The notes beneath the pieces are model-generated. The model saw only the letters and a list, made by a program, of their open reading frames with translations, made no database searches and had not been told where the DNA came from. Position numbers and translations under genes: made by a program. From Microbacterium mitrae (GTDB lineage Bacteria > Actinomycetota > Actinomycetes > Actinomycetales > Microbacteriaceae), in the NCBI RefSeq assembly GCF_008017445.1, contig NZ_VRSW01000001.1, positions 186,001 to 250,000 on the forward strand: 64,000 nucleotides of DNA. Direction: 5' to 3'. Below, one piece after another: positions 8,469-17,763 of this stretch (its first letter is position 1; each line of letters begins with the position of its first letter).

Positions 8469-10904
8469 TCACACTCCCGAGTACACGACGATGCCGCGGC
8501 GCACCAGATCCAGCGCACGGCGGGCCGTGGTTCCGATATCGCCGTCGGCGACGATGCTGAGCTGATCGAGCAGGTCGATCGTCTGCTTCGTCCAGCGCAC
8601 AAAATCGCCGGCCGCCATATCGGCCTGAGTCAGCACGCGGTCAAGCGTTGCCCCACGCGCCCACGAGTGCATTGCCGCCGACAGACCCGGCGCAAGCGGC
8701 TCGGTGCCGGGCAAATCGAAGTCATGCTCCACATCGTCGAGTTTGGCCCACAGCATCGCCGTCTCATCGAGTGCGATGCGGAACGCGCCCTTCGGCAAGT
8801 CCCGCATGCCGGTTCCGTTCTCATCGCGGCGCGGCTCGTACACCAGGGCGCACGCGAGTGCGGCGAGCGACGGCGCATCGAGGTTCTTCCAGATTCCGGT
8901 GCGCAATGATTCAGCGACCAGCAGGTCGCGCTCGCCGTAGATGCGGCGCATGGTGCGACCAGCGGGCGTGAGAGTGGCGGAACCATTGGGGGCGACATCG
9001 ACGTAGCCGAGTTCGTCGAGCACATCAACGACGCGGTCAAAGATGCGGGCGACGGTGCCCGTGCGGCGATCGATTTGTGAACGCCACTGGGCCACCTGCC
9101 GCTCAAGCTTCCAGTAGCGTTCGGCCCAGCGGGCGTGCTTCTCCCGGTCAGGGCACGAATGGCAGGCATGCTTCTGCATGCGGCTGCGAAGAGTATTGAT
9201 CTCGTTGCGGCGCTTTTCGGCACGGTCCTGGCTACCGTAGAGCTCGCCGCGCCCCTGCTTCTCGACCTCGGTGAGCTCGCGACGCAGGCGCGAATAGTCG
9301 AGAAAATCCCCACGCTCGCACGTCATCGACGTGCGGTAGCCGTTCAATGATTCATCGGCTTCGCGCACCTTGACGGCCAGCCCAACGACCGCGCGGTCGG
9401 CTTGGAACTGCGCAAACGACGATTCCAGAATCTCGCGCGCCCGGGAGCGACCGAACTGGTCGATCAGGTTCACCGCCATGTTGTAGGTGGGGCGGAAGGA
9501 CGAGTTCATCGGATACGTGCGGCGCGACGCGAGCGCTGCCACCGCCTCCACGTCCATGCCTTCGTTCCACACCACGACCGAGTGACCCTCGACATCGATA
9601 CCGCGACGACCAGCGCGCCCGGTGAGCTGGGTGTACTCCCCCGACGTGATCGGCACGCGTGCTTCGCCGTTGAACTTTTCCAGTTTCTCCAGCACCACGG
9701 TGCGCGCAGGCATGTTGATGCCGAGTGCGAGAGTCTCCGTGGCGAAAACGACCTTCACGAGCTTGCGCTGAAAAAGCTGCTCGACGATCTCTTTGAAGGC
9801 GGGCAACATGCCGGCGTGGTGTGCGGCGACGCCGCGCTCAAGATTTTCCCGCCACGTCCAATACCCCAGCACCGAGAGGTCTTCGTCGGGCAGCATGTAG
9901 ATGCGCTCTTCGACGTATCGCCGAATTTCACGACGCTCTTCTGCCGTGGTGAGGGAGATTCCGTCGCGCGCGACCTGTTGAACGGCCTGTTCGCAACCGA
10001 CGCGCGAAAAGATGAAGAAGATGGCGGGTAAGAGCTGATCGCGCTGCAGGAGCTCGATGGCTTGCGCGCGGTCAAGTCTGCTGCCGCGACCCGCCATCGA
10101 TGGCTTCTGATACTTGGGCTTACCGCGCCCTCTGGCATTGAGGGTGCGGGAGTTGTTTTCCCACGCCACGCCCTTCAGCGTGCGCAGGCGCGCCAGCTCG
10201 CGATTCACGTGCTGAGTCGCAACACCGGAGCGCTCGTCGAACAGCGGTAGCAGATCTCCCCGTGCCAGCACGTGTTGTTCCAGCGGAACCGGACGAATCT
10301 CAGACACGATGACTTCGGTGTCGCCGCGCACTGCCGCCAGCCAGTCGCCAAATTCTTCGGCGTTCGACACCGTCGCCGACAACGCCACCACACGCACCTC
10401 TTCGGGAAGGTGAATGATCACTTCTTCCCACACGGCGCCGCGGAATCGGTCTGCGAGGTAATGCACTTCGTCCATCACCACAAACCGCAAGCCGCGCAAC
10501 GCCTCGGAGTCGGCGTAGAGCATATTGCGCAGCACCTCCGTCGTCATCACGACAACGCGGGCGTGCGGGTTGATGTTGGTGTCTCCGGTGAGCAGACCAA
10601 CCTCGTCGGCGCCATAAACGTCAACCAGTTCGCGAAATTTCTGGTTAGACAGCGCCTTCATCGGCGTGGTGTAGAAGGCCTTGTCACCCTTCGTGCGCAT
10701 CGCCTGAAAGATTGCGAACTCGCCAACGACGGTCTTGCCCGCACCCGTGGGAGCGGCCACCAAGACACCGTGTCCGCTTTCCAGCGCATGGCAGGCTTCG
10801 ATTTGAAACTCGTCCATCTCGAACGACAAGCGCGCCGCAAACTCAGCGGTGAGGGGGTGAGCCGCCCGCTTTTCGGCGGCGGCGTACTGATCGGCCGCGC
10901 TCAC
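8469..10904 (-). CDS. helY: HelY-type Ski2-like DEAD/DEAH-box RNA helicase
   Basis: 811 residues. The N-terminal RecA domain has Walker A APTGAGKT (51-58), the DEVH box at 145-148 and the SAT motif. The C-terminal RecA domain has QLTGRAGRRG near residue 427. A DSHCT-like region makes up the last third. A cluster of cysteines (CHSC near 580) lies between the helicase core and the end. Ski2-like helicases unwind structured RNA, but the exact role of HelY is unknown. The gene overlaps tatC by four bases and abuts lnt, as in the actinobacterial paf-tat-helY neighbourhood. Confidence 0.93.
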   Translation of the reverse strand: MSAADQYAAAEKRAAHPLTAEFAARLSFEMDEFQIEACHALESGHGVLVAAPTGAGKTVVGEFAIFQAMRTKGDKAFYTTPMKALSNQKFRELVDVYGADEVGLLTGDTNINPHARVVVMTTEVLRNMLYADSEALRGLRFVVMDEVHYLADRFRGAVWEEVIIHLPEEVRVVALSATVSNAEEFGDWLAAVRGDTEVIVSEIRPVPLEQHVLARGDLLPLFDERSGVATQHVNRELARLRTLKGVAWENNSRTLNARGRGKPKYQKPSMAGRGSRLDRAQAIELLQRDQLLPAIFFIFSRVGCEQAVQQVARDGISLTTAEERREIRRYVEERIYMLPDEDLSVLGYWTWRENLERGVAAHHAGMLPAFKEIVEQLFQRKLVKVVFATETLALGINMPARTVVLEKLEKFNGEARVPITSGEYTQLTGRAGRRGIDVEGHSVVVWNEGMDVEAVAALASRRTYPMNSSFRPTYNMAVNLIDQFGRSRAREILESSFAQFQADRAVVGLAVKVREADESLNGYRTSMTCERGDFLDYSRLRRELTEVEKQGRGELYGSQDRAEKRRNEINTLRSRMQKHACHSCPDREKHARWAERYWKLERQVAQWRSQIDRRTGTVARIFDRVVDVLDELGYVDVAPNGSATLTPAGRTMRRIYGERDLLVAESLRTGIWKNLDAPSLAALACALVYEPRRDENGTGMRDLPKGAFRIALDETAMLWAKLDDVEHDFDLPGTEPLAPGLSAAMHSWARGATLDRVLTQADMAAGDFVRWTKQTIDLLDQLSIVADGDIGTTARRALDLVRRGIVVYSGV

Positions 10905-11719
10905 GGAGCTGCCGTTGGAGTCATCAAATCGCCTTCGCGTTTGCGGCGACGGCGATCAAACAACATGGCGACGCCGGCGGCCAGGAGGTACAACACGACA
11001 AGGATTGCCGCAAGCAAGAGCATAGAGACGATATCGGAACCAGGGGTTGCGACGGCGGCAAAAACCGAGGCAATCAAGACGGCGATTCGCCACCCCTTCA
11101 AGATGTCTCTTCCGGTCATGACGCCGGCGAGGTTGAGGATCACGAGAAACAGCGGCAGCACATAAGCGATGCCAACGGTGAGCAAGAGCTTGAAGACAAA
11201 GTCCCAGTAGTAGCTGGCCTCGAAGAACTGGTTGTACGAGGCGCCGTCGGGCACGAACGACGCCATCACCTCGATGATGTGTGGGAGCACAAACCAACCG
11301 GTTGCTACCCCGCCGAAAAACAGTGGTACGGCAACGCCGACGAAGCTGATCGTGTAGATCTTTTCTTTCTTCGTCATCGCCGGCATGATGTATGCCCACA
11401 GTTGCCAGATCCAGATCGGGCCCGACAAGATCAGGCCGATAGACGCGGCAATGCGAAGCTTCATATCAAACGCCATGGTGATGCGCGTGAACGTCAGCGC
11501 CGCTTCACCGTGGCCGTCGGCCGCGATGACGTCAATCGGGTTATCGAGTTGATCGATAACCCAGTCGGCGATGAAGAACGCCGCCACCATGCAGACGATG
11601 AAGGCGATCGCCGCGATCATGAATCGGCGACGCAACTCCACCAGGTGCTGCGCGAGCGACATGCGTTTGTCGCGCTTCCGGTCGCCCTCCAGAGCCGACT
11701 CGGGAGTTTCGGTGGTCAC
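10901..11719 (-). CDS. tatC: Twin-arginine translocase subunit TatC
   Basis: 272 residues from a GTG. The conserved N-terminal motif MSLAQHLVELRRR (residues 20-32) and six hydrophobic segments identify TatC, the receptor for twin-arginine signal peptides in the inner membrane. The first periplasmic loop carries the usual FTRITMAFDMK region. The C-terminus is basic (RRRRKREG). The gene lies six bases after tatA and overlaps helY by ATGA, so tatA-tatC-helY-lnt are translationally linked. Confidence 0.97.
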   Translation of the reverse strand: MTTETPESALEGDRKRDKRMSLAQHLVELRRRFMIAAIAFIVCMVAAFFIADWVIDQLDNPIDVIAADGHGEAALTFTRITMAFDMKLRIAASIGLILSGPIWIWQLWAYIMPAMTKKEKIYTISFVGVAVPLFFGGVATGWFVLPHIIEVMASFVPDGASYNQFFEASYYWDFVFKLLLTVGIAYVLPLFLVILNLAGVMTGRDILKGWRIAVLIASVFAAVATPGSDIVSMLLLAAILVVLYLLAAGVAMLFDRRRRKREGDLMTPTAAP

Positions 11720-11725
11720 GCTCTG

Positions 11726-11998
11726 TTACTGGCGCGAGCCGTCAGGGTTGGTACTCGGCGACTGGGGCTGGGCCGGGGTTGCGCCCGCCTGGGGTGCGGC
11801 TTCCGACGTCACGACCGGTGCGGCAGACGTTGCGGCATCGGTCGCGTCGTCTTCCTTCATCGCCTTCATTTCACCCTTGAATGCACGCGCCGACTGGCCA
11901 AGGCTCTTTGCGAGAGCGGGAAGCTTGGCTGCACCGAACAGCAACAGGATGATCAGAAGAAGGATCAAGAGGTGTGCTGGCTGAAGGGCGTTGCCCAT
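11726..11998 (-). CDS. tatA: Sec-independent translocase subunit TatA
   Basis: 90 residues. A single N-terminal membrane helix (about residues 8-22, rich in Leu and Ile) is followed by the FGAAKLPALAKSLGQSARAFK hinge and amphipathic helix typical of TatA, then an acidic, low-complexity tail ending in Pro/Ser. A good ribosome site (AAGGAG) precedes the ATG. TatA oligomers form the protein-conducting part of the Tat pathway with TatC, which is the next gene. I see no tatB here. Confidence 0.96.
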   Translation of the reverse strand: MGNALQPAHLLILLLIILLLFGAAKLPALAKSLGQSARAFKGEMKAMKEDDATDAATSAAPVVTSEAAPQAGATPAQPQSPSTNPDGSRQ

Positions 11999-12105
11999 GT
12001 GAGCGCTCCTTGTTTCGGGGGTGCGGGTGATTCAGTCTACCCCGGGGCATCCCGGCGTACCTTGGCGTCCGCTATACGTTTTGTCTGAGCCGGGTACGGC
12101 ACCCG

Positions 12106-13080
12106 TCAATCTGGCTCAACCTGGTACTGCTCCAGCGCCCGCTTTGCCCAGTCGGCCGTCGCGGCGCGTGCCGATTCTGGCTCAAGCACTTCAATGGTTC
12201 CGCTTCGCAGCGCCGCGAGCCGCTTCAGTGTGAGGGGGTCACCAACGCTGAAGCGCGCGATCGAATTCGCGTGGTCAACGGTGATCTGCGCGCCGCGCAA
12301 ATAATCACCAACGAGAGACGCAAGCTGTGAGGGGTAGCGGATGACGGCATCGGTGCCCTCGCTCGTGTCGCTAAACGCGAGCGAGGTGTCATCGGCGGTA
12401 TGGGTGATCGCGATATCGGTCACGGCGACATCAGACACGCGATCAAGGTGGAACGTTCGCATCGCGTGACGCAGGTGGCACCAGCCCTGTAAATACCATT
12501 CGCCGCTGGTGATGTGCACCCGCACCGGGTCCACGGTCCGGGTCGTCGGCTCGGCGTCGGGCGCGCGGTAGGTGAACGACACGGCGCGACGCTGTCTCAG
12601 GGCATCGGCAACGACTGTCCGCACGGCATCTGCCTGCGGCGGGGCGACAATGACATTGACCGGGTCGGGTGCGGAGCCTGCCGTGAGTTTGGTGATCAGT
12701 CCGTCAACCAGCTCGGCGCTGACCCCGGCGATTGCACGCGTCAGTTGTAGCCCAGACAGCAGGGCAGCCGCTTCGCGTGATGACAGCTTGGGTGCGCGCT
12801 CGAGCGCGACTGTGTTGGTGAGCTCGATCATGTTTTCTTCATCGAGCAGATCCCAGTTGATGTTGAATAGGTCAGGATCAAGCTGGTAGAAACCGTTGTC
12901 TCCCGGCAGTCCCATGACCGTCAGCTTCTCGGCCATCGCACGCATTTCATCGACCGAGACGCCAAAGTCGCCCGCAGCGTCAGCCAGACTGACCTGCCCG
13001 CGCTCGGCAAGGTAGGGCACCAGTGTCAGGTAAATACGCACCCGGTCGGGGGCGAGCAACGGTTTGGAACGATCAGCCAT
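12106..13080 (-). CDS. pafC: PafC, WYL-domain DNA-damage-response regulator subunit
   Basis: The ATG at 13080 lies inside the end of pafB (8-nt overlap, ATGGCTGA) with GGAGG about eight bases upstream, so it is preferred to the longer frame. 324 residues: N-terminal winged-helix region (LAPDRVRIYLTLVPYL), then a WYL domain (AVSFTYRAP...TRTVDPVRVHITSGEWYLQGWC) near 160-220 and a WCX C-terminal extension. In mycobacteria PafB and PafC form a heterodimer that activates LexA-independent DNA repair genes. The overlap with pafB fits stoichiometric production. Confidence 0.93.
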   Translation of the reverse strand: MADRSKPLLAPDRVRIYLTLVPYLAERGQVSLADAAGDFGVSVDEMRAMAEKLTVMGLPGDNGFYQLDPDLFNINWDLLDEENMIELTNTVALERAPKLSSREAAALLSGLQLTRAIAGVSAELVDGLITKLTAGSAPDPVNVIVAPPQADAVRTVVADALRQRRAVSFTYRAPDAEPTTRTVDPVRVHITSGEWYLQGWCHLRHAMRTFHLDRVSDVAVTDIAITHTADDTSLAFSDTSEGTDAVIRYPSQLASLVGDYLRGAQITVDHANSIARFSVGDPLTLKRLAALRSGTIEVLEPESARAATADWAKRALEQYQVEPD

Positions 13081-14062
13081 GAGCGGCCTCCTGGTGACGA
13101 TCAAGCGTTGCCTGCAGGCGCACAATAACCTGCTCGCGCAGGTCGTCTGGTGAAATCACGCGGACTTCCGGGCCGTAGGACGCCAACTCATCGGCGAAAA
13201 TGTGCAGGTCAAGGAAGGGCACATCGATGCCCTGGGCCGCGGCGCTCGCACGGCGTGCGAGACGAAGATCCGCTTCGGAACCAGGGTGCACCTCGAGGTG
13301 CGCGACGTTGCGGGCTGCGACTTCGGCGAGGCCGGCGAGAGCTCGCTGACCCGCATCGATCTTGAGTGCGGGGTCAAACGCGAGTCTCGTGATCTTCACG
13401 TCATCGCCGATTCGGCTCAGCAAAAACGTGCGCTCCGCGCCCCGGTCGGTGTCGAATCCAAACAGATGCCATCGATTTTCTTGCTCGACCAACGCGAGGG
13501 GTTGCACGCGCCGCAGCAGGGCGCGCTTCTCCCCCGGCTTGATGTAGGTGAACGTGACCGCGCGGTTGGCCTCGATGGCGTTTTTCAACGGCACGAAGGC
13601 GTTGGTCGTCAGCCCCAGTTCTGGGGCGAATCCGATAATCGGCTCATCGACATCGATTCCGAGCGAACGAATCTTGCGAATTCCCGCGTTCGAATCGTCT
13701 GACATCGATCCCTCACGCCAGACGGTGGCCGCCAATGTCAGCAGCGCGAGCTCCTCCTGCGTGAAGGTGAGGTCGTCAGGCAACGTATATTCCGATTTCG
13801 GAATTCGGTAGCGTGCCTCACGCAGATCGTTCGGGTCGGCGTGGTCGCCGAGCGTTTCCACCGGAATGCCGAGACCACGCAGGTCATCCTTGTCACGCTC
13901 GAACATTTTTTCGAGCGCATCAGCGCCGGTTCCGCTTTCCGCGCGTTGGCGGTAGCCGGAGACCGATTCGAGAATCTGCGCCTTTGTGAGCCCACGGTCG
14001 GTCGCCATCAGCGCAACGACCAGATTGGTGAGCCGCTCTTCGGGAGGAATGTTCGATGCCAC
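13073..14062 (-). CDS. pafB: PafB, WYL-domain DNA-damage-response regulator subunit
   Basis: 329 residues. An N-terminal helix-turn-helix (ERLTNLVVALMATDRGLTKAQI) precedes a WYL domain (AVTFTYIKPGEKRALLRRVQPLALVEQENRWHLFGFD region, about 165-215) and a C-terminal WCX domain. It pairs with the overlapping pafC. In mycobacteria the pair sits directly after pafA, the Pup ligase gene; here the upstream neighbour is an FKBP lipoprotein and no pafA is present. The regulator's DNA-repair role does not depend on pupylation. Confidence 0.93.
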   Translation of the reverse strand: MASNIPPEERLTNLVVALMATDRGLTKAQILESVSGYRQRAESGTGADALEKMFERDKDDLRGLGIPVETLGDHADPNDLREARYRIPKSEYTLPDDLTFTQEELALLTLAATVWREGSMSDDSNAGIRKIRSLGIDVDEPIIGFAPELGLTTNAFVPLKNAIEANRAVTFTYIKPGEKRALLRRVQPLALVEQENRWHLFGFDTDRGAERTFLLSRIGDDVKITRLAFDPALKIDAGQRALAGLAEVAARNVAHLEVHPGSEADLRLARRASAAAQGIDVPFLDLHIFADELASYGPEVRVISPDDLREQVIVRLQATLDRHQEAAHG

Positions 14063-14113
14063 ACGCTCATCCTAGAGGCGCGAGGCGGCCTCCAGGATGA
14101 GCGACAGGCGTGC

Positions 14114-15094
14114 TTACTCCGCTACGGCGAGAACGTCGACGACGAAGACGAGCGCTTCATCGGCCGGAATGTTTGAGCCGGTCAGCGCCTCCGCTGGGAT
14201 TGAGCCGGCGGGGATCACCACCATCACCTGCGAACCAACCGTGGCACCTTCGAGGGCGGTTGCGACGACTTCGGGGAAGGCCTGCGCCAACGGCATGGCG
14301 GCGGGTTGCGTCTGCGCCCAGGTATTGATGAAGGGCTCATCGGCGCGCCACGCGACGGCCAGCGCCTGCATGTATACCGGAGTGTCGGCTGTAATGGCCG
14401 GGCCATCACCCTTGAGGAGCGTCTGCGTTCGAACTTCAGTCGGCGCGTCTCCCGAGGGGATGATGAGGCCGGGGCGGCCGGTGGTGTCACGGATGACGGC
14501 GGGGAGGCCGTGATCTGCGTTGAACACATCGGAACCGTTCGCAGCGAGAGGCACGACCTGTCCGACGTCGACGATGAAGATGGCGCCCTGCTCCGGCGTC
14601 AACTCGTAGTATTCGGCAAACGTCGGCGTGAGGTCATCGAAGGGAACCGAGATGATGACGCGAGATCCGCTCGGAACGCACAGCAGTTCCTCGGGAAGGC
14701 CGGGCAATACCTGCGCCCACGAGTCGACCGCGTCCATCGTGCCGTCTGGCGAGCCGAGCGGGCCAATGATGTCACCGCTGGTGCTGGTTCCGCCCCACAC
14801 CGTGAGGTGAGCAAGCTGGGTCGTGTCGGTGATTCGTTGGCCGTCACCCTCGACGACGATCTTGCGCTCGTTGCGCGGCACCTGCAGCGGGTTCGGCAGC
14901 GCGACGGACGGTGACTCACTCCCCTCGCTGTTCACGGTCAGCGTGTCAAGCAGCGGGGTCTCCGCGTCGAACGCCGTGGCGCAGCTACTGGCGGCGACTT
15001 TCGTGGTGTTGGGAGTCTCAGCGGTACACCCAACCAGAGCCAGGGCCAGAGCAGAAACAGCGGTCAGAGCTACAACAGGTTTACGCACGTGCAC
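14114..15094 (-). CDS. FKBP-type peptidyl-prolyl isomerase lipoprotein
   Basis: 326 residues from a GTG. The first 23 residues form a lipoprotein signal peptide ending in the lipobox LVGC. The rest resembles two FKBP-like segments: about 90-190 (TQLAHLTVWGG...AQVLPGLPEELLCVPSGSRVIISVP) and about 215-326 (DTPVYMQALAVAW...FPEVVATALEGATVGSQVMVVIP). The second ends with an ALVFVVDVL strand. It should be anchored on the outer face of the membrane and assist folding of exported proteins. Such a gene commonly lies beside pafA in Arthrobacter-type genomes. The tandem-domain reading is from motif spacing only. Confidence 0.8.
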   Translation of the reverse strand: MHVRKPVVALTAVSALALALVGCTAETPNTTKVAASSCATAFDAETPLLDTLTVNSEGSESPSVALPNPLQVPRNERKIVVEGDGQRITDTTQLAHLTVWGGTSTSGDIIGPLGSPDGTMDAVDSWAQVLPGLPEELLCVPSGSRVIISVPFDDLTPTFAEYYELTPEQGAIFIVDVGQVVPLAANGSDVFNADHGLPAVIRDTTGRPGLIIPSGDAPTEVRTQTLLKGDGPAITADTPVYMQALAVAWRADEPFINTWAQTQPAAMPLAQAFPEVVATALEGATVGSQVMVVIPAGSIPAEALTGSNIPADEALVFVVDVLAVAE

Positions 15095-15097
15095 AGC

Positions 15098-16108
15098 TTA
15101 GTTCTCGTCTTCCGAAATTTGGTTTGCGGCGGCGGCGATGCGCGCGGCGGCGGCATGCTTTTCTGCATCGCGCACCCGCTTGCGGAGGTTCTTATCGGTG
15201 ATCTGTCGGTCACCGACAGCTCCCGGGGTCCAGGCCTCAACGTCGGCATCGCTGAAGCTGGTCTTGGAGGCGCGACGCTTGACCTCGGGCGCGATCGCGC
15301 CGGGCGCCAGGCGACGAGCCGTGAGCAAGAAGCCGGTGTGAGCGACCATGCGGTGATCGGGGCGAACGGCGAGCCCCTCGACATGCCAGCCGCGAACCAT
15401 CGTCTCGCTCGCTTCTGGGTCGGTGAACACCCCGAGGTTGCGAATGTGCTCAGCAACGCGCGACAGCTGCGTTGCCGTGGCGATGTAGCAGATCACAACG
15501 CCGCCGGGTGTGAGCGCCTCAGCGACCGTCTCCATGCATTCCCACGGGGCGAGCATGTCGAGCACGACGCGATCAACGGTTCCGGGCTCAACAACGTTTT
15601 CAAGCTCTTCCGCGAGGTCACCGAGGTGAACCGACCACGTCTCGGGAACCTCACCGAAGAAGGTTTCGACGTTGCCCTTGGCCACATCGGCAAACTCTTC
15701 GCGACGTTCGAAGGAGTGCAAACGTCCCTCCGAGCCGATCGCGCGCAGCAGCGAAAGCGACAGGGCGCCAGAGCCAACGCCGGCCTCGACGACGACAGCG
15801 CCAGGAAAGATATCGGCCTGCGTGACGATCATCGCGGCGTCCTTGGGATACACGATCGCAGCGCCGCGCGGCATGGACATCACAAAATCGCGCAGCAGCG
15901 GGCGCAGCGCGAGATACTCGTGGCCGCCGCTGTTGGTGTGCACGGAACCATCGGGTGAGCCAATGAGCTGTTCGTGACGAAGTACGCCGTGGTGCGTGTG
16001 CAACTCACCGCCGGCGCGCAACGTCGTGGTGTGCAACTTGCCCTTCGGACCCGTTAGCTGAACGCGATCGCCGATGCGGAACGGGCCGCTGGGGCGAGCA
16101 GAACTCAT
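15098..16108 (-). CDS. trmI: tRNA (adenine-58-N1)-methyltransferase TrmI
   Basis: The start is the ATG at 16108, which overlaps the stop of the HAD gene (ATGA); the longer frame runs back through HAD coding sequence. 336 residues. The N-terminal beta domain (FRIGDRVQLTGPKGKLHT) precedes a Rossmann methyltransferase core with the S-adenosylmethionine motif EAGVGSGALSL at 108-118 and DMLAPWEC in the catalytic region. The protein should form a tetramer and make m1A58 in tRNA. In mycobacteria this gene borders the Pup-proteasome locus. Confidence 0.94.
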   Translation of the reverse strand: MSSARPSGPFRIGDRVQLTGPKGKLHTTTLRAGGELHTHHGVLRHEQLIGSPDGSVHTNSGGHEYLALRPLLRDFVMSMPRGAAIVYPKDAAMIVTQADIFPGAVVVEAGVGSGALSLSLLRAIGSEGRLHSFERREEFADVAKGNVETFFGEVPETWSVHLGDLAEELENVVEPGTVDRVVLDMLAPWECMETVAEALTPGGVVICYIATATQLSRVAEHIRNLGVFTDPEASETMVRGWHVEGLAVRPDHRMVAHTGFLLTARRLAPGAIAPEVKRRASKTSFSDADVEAWTPGAVGDRQITDKNLRKRVRDAEKHAAAARIAAAANQISEDEN

Positions 16109-16773
16109 GAAGTGTGCCTTTCGTGGAAAGCGATCAGGTCGGCGGCGGTGACCCCGACCAGCGTTGGAATGGTTCCGGTCGCGCCAGAGTCGTCCAACGA
16201 AACGATGTGTGGAATGCCGATGGTGACAATATCGGCGGCCACGGCAGATGCGACACCGTTGGGCGAGTCTTCCAGCGCGACGCATTCGTCTGGTCGCACC
16301 TGCAGTGCCTCGCAGGCCATCAGATAGGGGTCGGCAAATGGCTTCGGGCGCGTGACATCGTCACCGGCAAAGATAACGTTGAACGCATCAAAATCTATGA
16401 GGTTTACGACCTCCGCCGCCATGCGGCGCAATGACATCGTGACGAGCGCGGTCTTAATACCTGCCGCTTTGAGATCGGCAAGAAGCTCGCGAGCGCCGGG
16501 GCGAAACGGAACACCTTCGGTTGCGAGCTTGTACGTCACCTGGTCGGTGAGGTGGTTGATGATGGCGTCTTCATCCATCCGAACGCCAGCGCCCTGCAGA
16601 ATGCGTGCCGAGGTGTCCAGGCCAAGCCCAACCAGCTTCTTCGCGTCTTCGTCGGTCCAGTGACCGCCGAACTCGCCCACCAGCTCCTCCTCGCTTCGCA
16701 TCCAATATGGTTCCGTGTCGACGAGGGTGCCGTCCATGTCCCAGAGCACTGCGCGCATTGAAGCCGATTTCAC
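16105..16773 (-). CDS. HAD family hydrolase (phosphatase/phosphoglucomutase type)
   Basis: 222 residues from a GTG; an internal ATG five codons later is an equally good start because neither has a clear ribosome site. The HAD motif I DMDGT is at residues 12-16, with motif II in VTMSLRR, motif III at the Lys of RPKPFADPY, and motif IV in ALEDSPNG. The helical cap between motifs I and II makes it a subfamily I member, acting on a small phosphorylated metabolite that cannot be named. It overlaps trmI by four bases. Confidence 0.88.
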   Translation of the reverse strand: MKSASMRAVLWDMDGTLVDTEPYWMRSEEELVGEFGGHWTDEDAKKLVGLGLDTSARILQGAGVRMDEDAIINHLTDQVTYKLATEGVPFRPGARELLADLKAAGIKTALVTMSLRRMAAEVVNLIDFDAFNVIFAGDDVTRPKPFADPYLMACEALQVRPDECVALEDSPNGVASAVAADIVTIGIPHIVSLDDSGATGTIPTLVGVTAADLIAFHERHTS

Positions 16774-16834
16774 TTCACCATGCTAGCCCGCGCGTCGCCC
16801 AGACGCTGACGCTACGCTGAAGGAAGGAGGTACC

Positions 16835-17695
16835 GTGCAGCTACTAGGAGACCGCGTTCTCATCGTCGCTTTTGAGGGCTGGAATGATGCGGCAGAAGCC
16901 GCAACGTCAGCCGTCGACGTGATAAAGGAGAACGGCGACTATGTGTTGGCGCACAGCGTTGACCCCGAATCGTATTTCGACTTTCAATACACGCGCCCCA
17001 GCGTCTACCGCGACGAAGAGGGCGTGCGCCGCCTGATGTGGCCGGGCGCGACGCTCTGGAGCCCTCGGCATGGTTCCGGCCTGTGGCTGCTGCGCGGGCA
17101 AGAACCGGCCAGGCGCTGGAAGCGCTTTGCCTCTGAGTTCGTGGCGACCGCCCGCGATGAGGGCATCACCGGCGTGATTCTGCTCGGCGCGATGATGGGA
17201 GACGTGCCCCACACGCGACCGATTTTGGTGCATGCGTGGAGCGAGAACGACTTTGTACGCGCCAACTCGACCATTGAGCGTGGCCGGTACGAGGGGCCGG
17301 TCGGCATGCTCTCGGTGATGGCTGACGCGCTGGAGACCGCCGGAATCCCGACGATGAGCCAGTGGGCCAGCATTCCGCACTACCTGTCGATGCAGGCCAA
17401 GGCGCCGAAGGCGACCATCGCACTGCTGGACAAGGTGGCAGATATCACCGGGATCGTCACGACGCATGACGAGCTCGATACGGAGGCGCTGAAGTGGGAG
17501 GCATCGATCGACGCCGCCATGAATGACGACGCCGAAATGATCGAGTACATACGTTCGCTTGAGGCGGCCCGCGACGCATGGGATACGCCCGCTGCGAAGG
17601 GCGATGCGATTGCCCGCGAGTTTGAACAGTTTCTGCGGCGCGACACCGATGGGCCACGCAAAGGGCCGGCTTCGGGTCCGGGTGATCCTGCCTAA
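16835..17695 (+). CDS. PAC2 family protein
   Basis: 286 residues from a GTG with an ideal GGAGG site four bases upstream. The N-terminus has the PAC2 signature (RVLIVAFEGWNDAAEAATSAVDVI). The family is named after a eukaryotic proteasome assembly chaperone, and the actinobacterial members form multimeric complexes of unknown function. Mycobacteria keep a homologue in the same broad neighbourhood as the proteasome genes. The gene is alone on the plus strand and ends at a long hairpin shared with uppP. Confidence 0.9.
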   Translation: MQLLGDRVLIVAFEGWNDAAEAATSAVDVIKENGDYVLAHSVDPESYFDFQYTRPSVYRDEEGVRRLMWPGATLWSPRHGSGLWLLRGQEPARRWKRFASEFVATARDEGITGVILLGAMMGDVPHTRPILVHAWSENDFVRANSTIERGRYEGPVGMLSVMADALETAGIPTMSQWASIPHYLSMQAKAPKATIALLDKVADITGIVTTHDELDTEALKWEASIDAAMNDDAEMIEYIRSLEAARDAWDTPAAKGDAIAREFEQFLRRDTDGPRKGPASGPGDPA

Positions 17696-17705
17696 CCCTG
17701 CACAT

Positions 17706-17743
17706 ACGACGAAGGCCGCGATTGTTGTCGCGGCCTTCGTCGT
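17706..17743. terminator. Bidirectional hairpin terminator between PAC2 gene and uppP
   Basis: A perfect 16-bp inverted repeat (17706-17721 with 17728-17743) encloses the loop TTGTTG between two convergent genes. It lacks a long T tract on either side, so termination strength is uncertain. Confidence 0.75.
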
Positions 17744-17763
17744 TCGTAGATGGGCGTGCGGGT

